In this document: one piece after another, positions 1 to 9,683 of the stretch
How positions within the stretch are numbered: the stretch's first letter is position 1
Layout of the letters: every line of letters begins with the position of its first letter
Notes under the pieces: generated by a model
What the model saw: only the letters and a program-made list of their open reading frames with translations
Databases searched by the model: none
What the model was told of the DNA's origin: nothing
Translations under genes and position numbers: made by a program
DNA from: Closterium sp. NIES-65
Taxonomy: Eukaryota; Streptophyta; Zygnematophyceae; Desmidiales; Closteriaceae
Assembly: GCA_948144175.1 (NCBI GenBank)
Contig: CANXME010002659.1
Location: 1 to 64,000 of the forward strand
Reading direction: 5' to 3'
Length of the DNA: 64,000 nt

Positions 1-1568
1 CTCCTCAGTCCCCCCAGGCGTCACCATCTCTGAGGAGGGTTTGCAGATTCTCGGCACCCCGTGGGCACTGCCCAGAGCTGAGCAGATGCTGGTGAGAGCG
101 AGATTGGAAGCAGCAGCAGCGCCTCTCCCCCTGCTGGCCCAGATGGACCCCCCACTTGCCCTCCTCCTCCTCACCCGCTGTGTCAGCCGCCGAGCTTCCT
201 TCCTGGCCAGAAGCACCCCCCTAGAGGCCCTCCCTGAAGCCGAATGGTCCGCTTGGGAACAACTCCTTCACACCTTCCTAGACTCGCCACATCATGAGGC
301 CGGAGAGCGTTTGGTGGAGAGACGGAGGATTTGGCGGCAGGCGCCTTGTGCCTGTGACTTTGGGGAGGCCTGGGCATCACTGACCCCGCCGTTGAAGGCA
401 GCTATGCCTACCTCGCCTCAGTGATCAGCACAGCCCACCTCTTGCACTCCCTGGAGGACTCGTTGAACCCCGCTGTCGCCGCGCTCCTCCCCCTTTGGAC
501 CCAACCCACGGCCTCCCCACACGCGCTACCTGCACGCCTCGCCGCGGCTGAGGCAGCCCTGCCCCCCGAGGCTCTCGAGGTGCTGCAGGCCGGGAAGGCG
601 GACCCCCATGGACTGAAGCTGCAGCAGAACCTAGCACTGGCGGTTCACACCGCCGCTTCCTAAGAGTCATGCGCGAGGCAAGGCGGATGCGCCCCAACCC
701 CCGCTCTGGCCATGCGCAACGGATGCAGTCCGGTGCTGGGCCCAGGCGCGGGGGATTGGCTGCTGGCGATCCCGCTCACCCCCTCGCTCCGGATGGGCCC
801 GTCCCAGCTCTCAACTGCAGCTGCCTTCCGCCTAGGCCTCCCCCTCCCAGTGCCTGGACGCTGTGACTGCCGCTATCGTCGCACCACCTTCCCCGACGAC
901 CGCCTCCCCAACCACCTCATGCGCTGCGAGAATGGGAAGGGAGGACCGCAACCCACCACGCTCTGCGGGATGAGATAGCGAACATTGGGGCGGAGGCGGG
1001 GTTTACGGTTCACAAGGAGACGTATGTCTACTCAATGGTTGAAAACCTAAAGGCGGATGTCACCATCCATCATCCCCTGACTGGTGAGGTTTGGATGTGC
1101 GACGTGACCGTGACGGACCCGGTGTCAAGGCAGGACGAGAACTGCAACCGAGCTCCTGGATGGGCGGCCAGGGCGGCAGCAGAGAAAAAGGAGGATAAGT
1201 ACGCACGGCGGAACGCGTGGGTGGGGTTCCACGCGCTTGCAGTGGAGACTTATGGCTACCCCTCGCCGGGGGTGATGGCTTACCTGCGGCAGTGCGCAGA
1301 GCTGGCGGCAAAGCTGCGGTTTAACGCGGCTCCTACCTCCTACGAAGCAGTGAAGCTGCTGACGGAGTACCGCCAGCGCTGGAGCGTGTGCCTCCAGCGG
1401 GCGCAGGCCAACGCCCTCCACTCCAAGACCAACGAGGCCTTGGCGGCGGACGAGCTCGGCTTCAGAGGACCCATCATCCCTCTCAGTGAGGGACAGCTGC
1501 ACCAGTTGATTGAGGCCCCGCTCGACCAGTATGGTTGGACAGAGAGGGGGGGGGGGGTGAGTAGGTAG
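1..1568 (+). pseudogene. 3' part of a non-LTR retrotransposon: post-RT region, zinc knuckle and restriction-like endonuclease, frameshifted
   Basis: Three reading blocks join into the C-terminal half of a LINE-type polyprotein. Block one (1 to about 355, frame 2) holds a helical post-RT region with LLLLTRCVSRRASFLARSTP. Block two (about 356-940, frame 1) begins WGGLGITDPAVEGSYAYLAS, the GGLG...AYLAS signature seen after the RT of such elements, crosses an in-frame TAA at 661-663, and ends in a Cys/His knuckle (CDC...HLMRC). Block three (945-1568, frame 3) has HHALRDEI, then KADVTI and CDVTVTDP, which fit the acidic residues of a PD-(D/E)XK restriction-like endonuclease as in R2-type LINEs. 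Two frameshifts and a nonsense codon make it a dead copy. The RT itself would lie left of the window. The endonuclease assignment rests on motif order, not alignment. Confidence 0.7.
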
Positions 1569-1679
1569 GAGACTTGAGGTAGTCCGGATCTCGGTTTGGA
1601 TGTTTGTTGTGCTTGTGTGTTCTGCATCTTCCTTTGTACCACCCCTCATAGTAATGCAAGGACCATTCGAGAGGAGGTG

Positions 1680-1832
1680 ATTTTGAGAAAAGGTGAGATT
1701 GAGACGAGGCGAGTGAGAAAAGGTGAGATTGAGACGAGGCGAGTGAGAAAAGGTGAGATTTGAGACGAGGCGAGTGAGAAAATTTGAGATTGAGACGAGG
1801 CGAGTGAGAAAAGGTGAGATTGACATGAGGTG
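1680..1832 (+). repeat. About 30-bp tandem repeat
   Basis: Five near-identical copies of a purine-rich unit, GAGAAAAGGTGAGATTGAGA followed by CGAGGCGAGT. A further copy sits near 1970-2000. No coding content. Confidence 0.85.
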
Positions 1833-2203
1833 AGAGTGGGAAGAGGGGTGGAAAGAGGGGTGGGAGGGGGGTTTGATGTGGTGATGGGGGAGAGATGGCG
1901 GAGGGGCGGAGGCAGGTGGTGCGGGAGGCAATGGGGAGCATTGAAGAGTGTGTGCTGGCGTGGGAAGAGGTGAGATTGAGACGAGGCGAGTGAGAAAAGG
2001 CGAGATTGACATGAGGTGAGAGTGGGAAGAGGGGTGGAAGGAGGGTGGGGGGGGGGGTTTGATGTGGGAGCTGTCGAAGTGGAACAAAAGGAGGGGTGGG
2101 AGGGGGGGTTTGATGTGGTGAAGGAGATGGCGGAGGGGCGAAGGCAGGTGGTGCGGAAGACGATGGGGAGCATTGAAGAGTGTGTGCTGGCGTGGGAAGA
2201 GGT
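1812..2203 (+). repeat. Direct duplication of a roughly 190-bp purine-rich block
   Basis: The blocks 1812-1975 and 1993-2203 share the same order of motifs: GATTGACATGAGGTGAGAG, a G-rich stretch, GTTTGATGTGG, GATGGCGGAGGGGCG, and GCATTGAAGAGTGTGTGCTG. They differ by short indels. Reverse-strand open frames here are by-products of the purine bias. Confidence 0.8.
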
Positions 2204-2204
2204 G

Positions 2205-2340
2205 AGGATGGGAGGAGGTGAGGGTGGGAGGAGGTGAGAGTGGGAGGAGGTGAGAGTGGGAGGAGGTGAGGTTGGGAGGAGGTGAGAGTGGGAGGAGGTG
2301 AGTAGGAGGAGGTTAGAGTGGGAGGAGGTTAGAGTGGTGG
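2205..2340 (+). repeat. 16-bp minisatellite (GTGAGAGTGGGAGGAG type)
   Basis: About eight imperfect copies of a purine-only unit, decaying at the right end. Confidence 0.85.
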
Positions 2341-3290
2341 GAGTTTGCTTTTTTTCGAAATTGAATGCTTATCCACCTAATTCAATTTTCGAGGCGCCTC
2401 AAAACCGTCTCAACAAAATTTAGGCGCCTCTAAATTCAGATTCTCATCCACGCCACGCCGCCCCTCCACTCGGTGACTTTTGAGTCGACTCGGTCACTTC
2501 AAGTTCTCATCCATGTCCACCCCTCCACTCGCTACCCTCCTCTCATCCTTCTCCACCCACCTTCAAATTCACCTCCACAGTTCCGTGCCCTCACTGTGTG
2601 CTTCCAAGCTCCCTTCATGCTTCACGATGTCCATGAGCATTCTCATCTCCTCGCGACCCACTTGCGCGCAAGCTCGCGTCTGCTTCCCATCCCACCTTCC
2701 CAGTTTCGTGCCATCAACGTATCCTGGGATGGGATGCGCCAAAGCCATCATCGTGAGCAGTCTACATATGAGCTAGTGTGTGCTTCCCACATCCCCTCCC
2801 ATCCCTCCCCGCTCCCCTCATCCCAGTTCCACGCCCTCACCATCTCCTGGGATGCGCTATCATCCCGAGCAGTGTGCGTGCGAGCTCCTTGCGTCCCTCC
2901 CTCATTGCATATCCCGCTCCGCCTTTCCTTTCTCTCCCTCTCTCTCAGTTCCACGCCCTCACCATCTCCTGGGATGCGCCATCACACCCCGAGCAGTGTG
3001 CGTGCGAGCCCGCATGGGACCCAGCGCATGGGTGGGGGGAGGGCCGCGGGGAGACGGGAGATTTGCCACGTTTCTCTCCCTGCTCTCTGCATCAAGGTTG
3101 GTACCTCGTGCTGCTCAAAGTCATTGTTGCTATGCTTGCAAGCGCAGCAGTTTTGTGGGTGAAGGGGGGGGGGGGGGGGGTGGGGCGCGGGGAGACGGGA
3201 GATTCGTCACCTTTCTCTCCCTGCTCTATGCCACAAGGTTGGTGGCAACTAATGCTTTCCGCGTTTCTTCAAGTTTGATGGGAGGCGCCA
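2341..3290. other. No supported gene; degenerate internal duplications and a short palindrome
   Basis: 2356-2392 is an imperfect palindrome (TTCGAAATTGAAT ... ATTCAATTTTCGA). The phrase CAGTTCCACGCCCTCACC plus ATCTCCTGGGATGCG recurs near 2825 and 2945, with diverged forms near 2579 and 2700, so a unit of about 120 bp has been duplicated. A second duplicated phrase, GGGGAGACGGGAGATT followed by a pyrimidine tract and CAAGGTTGG, occurs at about 3048-3102 and 3189-3243. A run of G lies at 3164-3180. The overlapping forward frames show no recognisable protein. Confidence 0.6.
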
Positions 3291-3309
3291 GCTAGTGCCC
3301 AAGCCAGTG

Positions 3310-4758
3310 CCCAAGGTGGGTTGGTGCCAGGTGGGGGTTGGTGCCAAGGTGGGTTGGAGCCAAGGTGGGTTGGTGCCAAGGTGGGTTGGTGCCAAGGTGG
3401 GTTGGTGCCAAGGTGGGTTGGAGCCAAGGTGGGTTGGTGCCAAGGTGGGTTGGAGCCAAGGTGGGTTGGTGCCAAGTAGGGTTGAGCAAAAAAACGAACA
3501 CCTGTTCGGTTCGCCTCGAACGTGTTCGAGGCGAACCGAACAGGTTTTTTTTTTCCCCCTAAAATGTTCGCCAAACAGTGTTCGATGTTCGCCCGAACAC
3601 GTTCGTGTTCGGGCCGCTGCTGCAATTTGCCCGCGACGAACACGAACACTGTTCGAGTTTCGCCCGAACACGCCTTCACAGGCGAACGGCGAACACCATT
3701 TTTTGCTCAAAGTGTTCGCCGAACCGAACAGTGTTCGGTTCGGCAAACGAAGGTGTTCGTGTAGGGGGCGAACACGAACACGTTCGTGTTCGCCACTTGC
3801 TGCCATCCCTAGTGCCAAGGTGGGTTGGAGCCAAGGTGGGTTGGTGCCAAGGTGGGTTGGTGCCAAGGTGGGTTGGTGCCAAGGTGGGTTGGAGCCAAGG
3901 TGGGTTGGTGCCAAGGTGGGTTGGTGCCAAGGTGGGTTGGAGCCAAGGTGGGTTGGTGCCAAGGTGGGTTGGTGCCAAGGTGGGTTGGTGCCAAGGTGGT
4001 GTTGGAGCCAAGGTGGGTTGGTGCCAAGGTGGGTTGGTGCCAAGGTGGGTTGGTGCCAAGGTGGTTGGTGCCAAGGTGGGTTGGTGCCAAGGTGGGTTGG
4101 TGCCAAGGTGGGTTGGAGCCAAGGTGGTTGGTGCCAAGGTGGGTTGGTGCCAAGGTGGGTTGGTGCCAAGGTGGGTTGGTGCCAAGGTGGGTTGGTGCCA
4201 AGGTGGGTTGGTGCCAAGGTGGGTTGGAGCCAAGGTGGGTTGGTGCCAAGGTGGGTTGGTGCAAGGTGGGTTGGTGCCAAGGTGGGTTGGAGCCAAGGTG
4301 GGTTGGTGCCAAGGTGGGTTGGTGCCAAGGTGGGTTGGTGCCAAGGTGGGTTGGTGCCAAGGTGGGTTGGTGCCAAGGTGGGTTGGAGCCAAGGTGGGTT
4401 GGTGCCAAGGTGGGTTGGTGCCAAGGTGGGTTGGTACCAAGGTGGGTTGGTGCCAAGGTGGGTTGGTGCCAAGGTGGGTTGGTGCCAAGGTGGGTTGGTG
4501 CCAAGGTGGGTTGGTGCCAAGGTGGGTTGGTGCCAAGGTGGGTTGGTGCCAAGGTGGGTTGGTGCCAAGGTGGGTTGGAGCCAAGGTGGGTTGGTGCCAA
4601 GGTGGGTTGGTGCCAAGGTGGGTTGGAGCCAAGGGGGTTGGTGCCAAGGTGGGTTGGTGCCAAGGTGGGTTGGTGCCAAGGTGGGTTGGTGCCAAGGTGG
4701 TTTGGTGCCAAGGTGGGTTGGTGCCAAGGTGGGTTGGTGCCAAGGTGGGTTGGTGTCA
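3310..4758 (+). repeat. 16-bp minisatellite array (GCCAAGGTGGGTTGGT), interrupted by a MITE
   Basis: A tandem array with unit GCCAAGGTGGGTTGGT and a GAGCC variant, broken only by the MITE at 3477-3811. Because 16 is not a multiple of 3 and the unit has no stop on either strand, frames of more than 500 codons stay open on both strands. I treat these as artefacts. The GG-TTGG and GGTGGG spacing could allow two-tetrad G-quadruplexes. Confidence 0.95.
3477..3811. mobile_element. hAT-type MITE, 335 bp, 8-bp target-site duplication
   Basis: The element starts TAGGGTTGAGCAAAAAAACG and ends in the inverse, whose reverse complement begins TAGGGATGGCAGCAAG. This is the short TAGGG(T/A)TG terminal repeat typical of hAT elements. 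GTGCCAAG flanks both sides (3469-3476 and 3812-3819), an 8-bp TSD as hAT transposases make; the right copy breaks the phase of the surrounding 16-bp array, so it is not just the repeat continuing. Inside are stacked perfect palindromes built from CGAAC/GTTCG: arms 3500-3521 and 3524-3545 (22 nt, 2-nt loop), plus others near 3590, 3722 and 3768-3795. It has no coding capacity, so it depends on a transposase elsewhere. Confidence 0.88.
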
Positions 4759-5454
4759 TTGCCAGTGCTGCCGAAAACGTTGCTCATTCCCTTCCCCCCA
4801 TTTTAATGTGGATACGGTTGTATGGCAGCCCATCGCATTCCGCAGTTGCGCAACTAGTTGCTGTAAACGTTGCATCGTAATCTTTGCTGCACTTGACAGT
4901 GCTGCCGCTGCCTAAAGCGCTGTTAGTAAAGATGGGTGCTGCCTAAAGATTGGTATTTAAAGCCTGTGCTGACGTGAACGGTACAGCGATGGTGCTTCGA
5001 ATGCCACTGCTTGTGTTACATCTTAATGGGTGCTGTGCTGTTATAGCCAGTGCTTCCCACAGCTTTGCTGGTAAATATGGGTGCTGCCTAAAACGTTGGT
5101 GTTGAAGGCAGTGCTGCCATTGATGGTACCGCGATACTGCCTGCATTTTGTTTATTTTGTTCCTTCCTGTCTGCAGCAAGGTGGTGGTTGTGGCGGAGGG
5201 TAGCCGAGTCAAGAGCACACTATTGGTGCTGCTTGTTCCAATTAGAATGATGCTTCTTCAATCGGTGCTAATGTTTCATGAGCTGCCGGCTCGTCTCGTT
5301 TGTTCTCTTTGTGGGTGCAGCCATGTGGTGGTTGTGGCGGAGGGAGGTCAAGCCAGCAGCATGCTTCAAACGAACCAGCAGCCACCGGAGGGGATGAAAC
5401 AAGAGGCAGTGCTGGAGTGAAAAGGAGGTTGCTTGGCACCTGAGGCACCTAAGG
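4759..5454. other. No supported gene; two diverged local duplications
   Basis: GGGTGCTGCCTAAA with following sequence occurs at about 4932-5005 and again at about 5079-5140. GTGGTGGTTGTGGCGGAGGG occurs at about 5180 and 5322. These look like tandemly duplicated intron or exon pieces, but no reading frame is convincing. Confidence 0.5.
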
Positions 5455-5615
5455 AGGTTGCTTGCACCTGACACTGTAGCACCTGGCAATGTATCACCTG
5501 ACACTGTAGCACCTGGCTCAGTAACACCTGGCGTTGTAGCGCCTGGCACTGTAGAACCTGACACTGTAGCAGCTGGTTCTTCTGTATCACCTGGCCCTGG
5601 CACTGTAGCACCAGT
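5455..5615 (+). repeat. 15-bp-periodic repeat (ACCTGACACTGTAGC)
   Basis: About ten imperfect units. They would read as LAPDTVAPGNVSPDTVAPG on the plus strand, a pentapeptide-like series. A frame at 5458-5838 runs on into unique sequence (VDVGVFSAWKKDLGRRIKG) that I do not recognise. It could be an exon, but nothing nearby confirms one. Confidence 0.6.
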
Positions 5616-5737
5616 TGTGGATGTGGGAGTGTTCAGTGCATGGAAGAAGGATCTGGGCCGTCGGATCAAGGGCATCTCCATCTCTCACCGTACGCTCGCA
5701 TGGCTGCAGGGCGAAGCAGCGAAAGTAGAAGATGCTC

Positions 5738-6030
5738 CAATCGATGTTCTCCTGGTGAGTGATACCCTGGTGGGTGGTGCTTTGCTTTTCTTGAGGCGCC
5801 TCAAAGGTCGCCTCAGCACTCGCATGGCTGCACAGTGAAGCAGAGAAAGAGCAAGGCCCAATCGATGTTATCCGCGATGTTCGGACATTTCTCAGAGAGC
5901 TCAATCGATGTTCTCCCGGTGAGAGAGGTTTTTCTTTCTTCTCGACTCGACTCAACTCAAGAGTCACTTCTGATCTGCTCTCATCCAACCCCCCTTCTCC
6001 TCCCCTCCAATCGATGTTCTCCTGGCTAGT
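5738..6030 (+). repeat. Four dispersed copies of an exon-end-like motif
   Basis: CAATCGATGTTCTCCTGG or a close variant occurs near 5738, 5859, 5902 and 6008. Two copies are followed by GTGAGT/GTGAGAG, the consensus for a 5' splice site. The copy near 5738 is preceded by CGCTCGCATGGCTGCAGGGC, and a diverged version of that precedes the copy near 5859. Confidence 0.6.
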
Positions 6031-6060
6031 GAGCGAGTGATTATTTGCTCTGTTCTCCTG

Positions 6061-6215
6061 TTCTATTCACAAAGCACATGTTCTATTCACAAAGCACATG
6101 TTCTATTCACAAAGCACATGTTGTATTCACAAAGCACATGTTGTATTCACAAAGCACATGTTGTATTCACAAAGCACATGTTCTATTCACAAAGCACATG
6201 TTCTATTCACACCCA
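6061..6215 (+). repeat. 20-bp tandem repeat, about 7.5 copies
   Basis: The unit is TTCTATTCACAAAGCACATG, with TTG replacing TTC in the middle copies. Copies are otherwise almost identical, pointing to a recent expansion. The forward frames across it are translated repeat. Confidence 0.95.
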
Positions 6216-7329
6216 GCCTCACTTCCCCTCCCCTCCTCCTCACACCACTTCTTCCCCCACCCACTCCACCTCACCTCTCTGCCCGTCTTCGCCACACCTT
6301 TGCCCTTTCTCAGCCTCACTTGTCTCTCTCCCCAGCCCCTGCATCTATGGCAGCACAGTGGTCAGCCAATCCCAGAGTGCCACCTCACCTCGCTTCCCAT
6401 CCTCGCCACTCCTTCACCCTTCCTCACCCCAGGTGCCCCTCTCCCCAAGTTCTGCATCTGTTATAGCGCACTGGTCAGCCAATCGCAGTGCGCCACGTGT
6501 GTGCCAGCTGTTGCTGGCAGCAGAGTCTGCTGCGGAATTAGGGGTTATAGACTCTGCAATCCAACATCTAGGGAATGTGGGAATGCAATTAGAGAAGTGC
6601 GCACTTGTCAGGCGCGGAGAGGGTCGACACTGTACTTTCTACTCTGTATTATCCTGTATAAAATAAAAAGCATGACGCAAGAGCTTATCGATTCGCAGCG
6701 AGTAAAGCTAGAGCTTGTTGTAAAGGGTTTATTGGTGAAAAGGAGCGTAGTCTGATGTGATGTTACAACTGGGGTAGCTATAGGTTCGAGGATGGAAGCA
6801 GGAACCAAAATGGTTTTTGGCCACCCTGGGAAATCAGGTGCCAAGCCAAGGCTACCCTACCGGTAGGTAAAATAATTCGTTAGCCTTACAAATTCATCAG
6901 GGTTAAAGAAAAAAGCTTACAGTACCTTACTCTGTTGGTGGCAGGGTAAGAAAATTGGTACACTGTTTTCTGACCATCTGATCATCAGACAGGCCCCAAA
7001 ACTATCAAAGACCCTGCCTCACACCATCACAAAGAACAGAAGGAAACAACATCCAGCCAGATTAGACCACAACAGCCCATTTACGAAAATGCTCACATGA
7101 GCAGCACAAGTGCAATCGCCAGAACGACCCTCCCCCAGCACACCCAGTACCCAATTCTAGCATTGCTTATTCAACCTAGACAAAACCTAAACAACAGCAG
7201 CTAGCTGTAAAGTTGCACAACGTGGTTCTCGCTTCCGATATTGCTCGTTGTGCAACCTCGCCTCGCTTCAAGACTGCCCTGTTTCCTTGCCAAGGGAAAG
7301 CAAGCAGCCCATAAAAGGTCGCCGCAGTC
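6216..7329. other. No supported gene; one tandem duplication of about 105 bp
   Basis: A pyrimidine-rich stretch followed by CTGCATCT and GGTCAGCCAATC occurs at about 6270-6385 and 6390-6495. Each copy looks like a polypyrimidine tract leading into an exon-like core. AATAAA occurs near 6662. The part from 6750 to 7240 is AT-richer and shows nothing I can name. The far end adjoins the cystatin stop codon. Confidence 0.5.
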
Positions 7330-8310
7330 TCAACTCTTCTTGGCAAAGGAGACCAGCACGAGATAATCTGCCAACACCGGCTTCACACCTGACAGCTGTA
7401 CATCCGCCACAGGCCGTTCATTTCTCACCACCGGCTGCCCATTGCCCACCGCCGCCTGCCCATTGCCCACAGGCTGCGCCGCGCCCGCCCGCTGTGCTGC
7501 AACCGTTGGCTCTCCGACCACGGGCGTCAGGCTCTGAAAAACCTCCGCCACGTAGGTGCTGGTCGCGGGTGGGGAGGCGCGGCGGTGTCTCAAGCGGCGA
7601 GCTACAGGGGCAATGGCGGCGGCTTTCAGAGTGATGCTCCAGTTGACGCCAGCGACCACCTGGCTCTTGGCACTCTCGACCGAGACCAACTTGAGGCCCG
7701 TGCCCTGACAGGGTGGGGTGGGGTGGGGTGGGGTGGGATGGGGTGGGGAAGGAAGGGAAGCATTTGAGGCTTGTGACGGGGCACTTGAGACTTGAGGCTT
7801 CAGTGTTGACTCAAAAGTCAACGCGGGTGGGGAGCCGCGGCGGCGTCCCAAGGGGCGACCTCCTCCCACTCTCACCTCACCTCCTCCCTCTCTCACTTCT
7901 GATTCTAAGACGTCTCAGGCTCGACTGGTACGCACGTTAAAAGACAGACTGTCTTAAGACTCGGTACCTCTTTCTTTGTTGTGCGCGTTGACGGCGAAGC
8001 TGGCCAAACACAAGTGAATTCTTTGGCACCGCAAAACACTGAATGGCACTGAGCCTTTTCACTAGGTGCCTAGTACTACCTCCAAAGTGGCTTCTCTAGG
8101 TGCCTATACCTCTTTCTTGTTGTACGCGTCGACGGCGAAGCTGGCCACTTGCTTTACTTCCTTACTTTTTGCCGCGCCTTTCACGGCGGACCAGCCGCCA
8201 AGAAGCGATCCCGCCGCAGCGAACGGAACCGAGGAGAGAACCACGGCGACTGCTGCGACGGCAAGCATCATCATGGCGTAATTTACGCGACTGGCGATGC
8301 GCCGACCCAT
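7330..8310 (-). CDS. Cystatin (phytocystatin-type cysteine protease inhibitor), two exons, secreted
   Basis: Exon 1 is 8310 down to 8110 (67 codons) and exon 2 is 7704 down to 7330 (124 codons plus stop), about 191 residues. Exon 1 gives a hydrophobic signal peptide (MMMLAVAAVAVVLSSVPFAAA), then GGW and the plant cystatin helix KQVASFAVDAYNKKE. The donor is GAG|GTATAG. A CCCCAC-rich polypyrimidine tract ends CTGTCAG|GGC, and both junctions are phase 0, so the frame joins cleanly. Exon 2 carries LKLVSVESAKSQVVAG, including the QxVxG loop that enters the papain-family active site, then TYVAEVFQSLTP. The Ala/Val-rich C-terminal tail (GNGQ repeats) is longer than in simple cystatins. The start could also be the MMML methionine. 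The role, inhibition of papain-like proteases in the secretory path, is inferred from the family. Confidence 0.8.
7970..8032 (-). pseudogene. Partial duplicate of cystatin exon 1 inside the intron
   Basis: On the minus strand this reads LASFAVNAHNKER followed by GTACC, a near copy of the end of exon 1 with its own donor-like GAG|GTACC. It lacks the signal peptide and the GGW stretch, so it looks like a fragment left by a local duplication. Confidence 0.65.
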
Positions 8311-9085
8311 GATTGGTTGTTCGTGATATCGGGCTACTAGTAGTAGGATGACAAGTGGAAGTTTCGATTGGAGTCAGGCGGCGGAAGCAGACGAGTTTTC
8401 GTTTACTACATATTCGTTGACTACTAGCGCTCACTCTTCCAAGCCGTGAACTCTCTGATTATCTGCATATGATCTGCCAGCTAGTCGTGAATATTCTAAG
8501 CGTGGCTCCTTGACTGTGAAAGGAATTATTGGGTGGAAGCCTTGACTTGCTGGCGGAATGAGTGGTCGCCTCGCCAATGCCCATAAAAAAAATATATAAC
8601 ATTTGATGAAACGAGGTTGCGAACGCGCAACTCAACAACCGATTGGGTACTGTACTGCGCACAAGCTCTGGCTCGTGAAGGCCACAAGGCTCTGCGCGCA
8701 AAGCTCTGGCTCGTCAAGGCCATGGGCTCTGCCAGAGCGCGCAAGCTCTGGACGCGAAATGCGCAAGCTACTGGGGGTGCAAAAGATTCTATATTTTTTT
8801 CTTGCTGCGAACGCGCAAAGCAGCAGGGCTGCTGCGTTGCGCAAGGCTAATTTTCCGTTTTTGGGCACCCGGTCAGAAAAGAGTGACTGGCGCGCACCAC
8901 TCGGCCCGGCCGAGTGGCAATCGCCATTTGCAGGGTAAGGCCGGGTGAATCGGGGGCGCATTACACAATGAGCCGAGGAAACAATCGCTGTACTGTACTC
9001 TTTGAAGCGGAGGAATCGTTTCCGCCCATGTCACCCCCAGTCGAGTCCAGTTCCAACAAACCAGATCCATGCGTGACCTGCCTCT
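8311..9085. other. Upstream of cystatin 1; small GCGCAAGCTCTGG repeats and a hairpin
   Basis: About three copies of a 37-bp unit around GCGCAAGCTCTGGCTCGT lie at about 8650-8760. GCGCAA-GCAGCA pairs with TGCTGC-TTGCGC at 8813-8847. TGCGAACGCGCAA occurs on both sides of the array (near 8617 and 8805). No gene is convincing. The cystatin promoter should lie at the left end, but no box is clear. Confidence 0.5.
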
Positions 9086-9086
9086 C

Positions 9087-9683
9087 TTCACGAGCGGCCA
9101 ATATCATAGATACTCAAAGTATTCCCGAGCGGATTCTCAGGTGTAATCACCAACAGAAACACAGTTTCGCGGTATAGTAGTAGGTGTTTCTTGTTGTTTT
9201 CTGAATACTGTCACGACAGAAAATGCAACACCTGAAAAAAAAAACTTGTAGCGAGCCTAGATGAATTTCTAGACAGATCAACCTCAACTACAGGAAGCCG
9301 CCCACTTCAGTAAAAATATATTGCACCCTCTTGACCCAAAAAAAAACCCAATCGAGAAGGGATGCGACTCGAGATGCATCAACCCTAAAAACAATGCCCT
9401 TTACCGTGTTTAGAGTTGATCCCTCCCGCAAATGCGTCCAGATTCTATAGGGGTTTAATTTTTCTGCCCTGTCGTAAATTTACGTACTTTAATTTAACAA
9501 ATCCAAGTCGGGAGGGTAAACTAGATAGTTCTCTTTTTGTCACCTCCCAAACATTTCGACCAGCGTAAACAGTGTGACTAAACAGCGACAACCAATCAGC
9601 GTCGAGAAATTCAGGTTGATTACACCTGAGAACCCGCTCAGGACTAATCTGAGTATGTATGAAGTTGGCCGCTTCACGAGGGC
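9087..9683. repeat. Fold-back element with about 70-bp imperfect inverted repeats
   Basis: The left arm (about 9087-9155) and right arm (about 9610-9683) are inverted copies. The best block, GAGCGGATTCTCAGGTGTAA plus TC, matches its partner at all but one position. The AT-rich 450-bp interior has no frame. A foldback transposon or MITE is plausible, but I could not set clean ends or a TSD. Confidence 0.5.

Noticed and set aside
3249..4915. Frames of 350-510 codons on both strands rich in GAKVGWCQ or APTHLGTNPPW
   Set aside because: They are the 16-bp minisatellite translated, are open on both strands at once, and are broken by a MITE. No unique domain.
6061..6215. CRISPR array
   Set aside because: The repeats are head-to-tail without spacers, and the context is a eukaryotic genome.
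8603..9177. Small plus-strand frames around the GCGCAAGCTCTGG repeats
   Set aside because: They overlap each other and the repeat, with no domain, signal or splice evidence.
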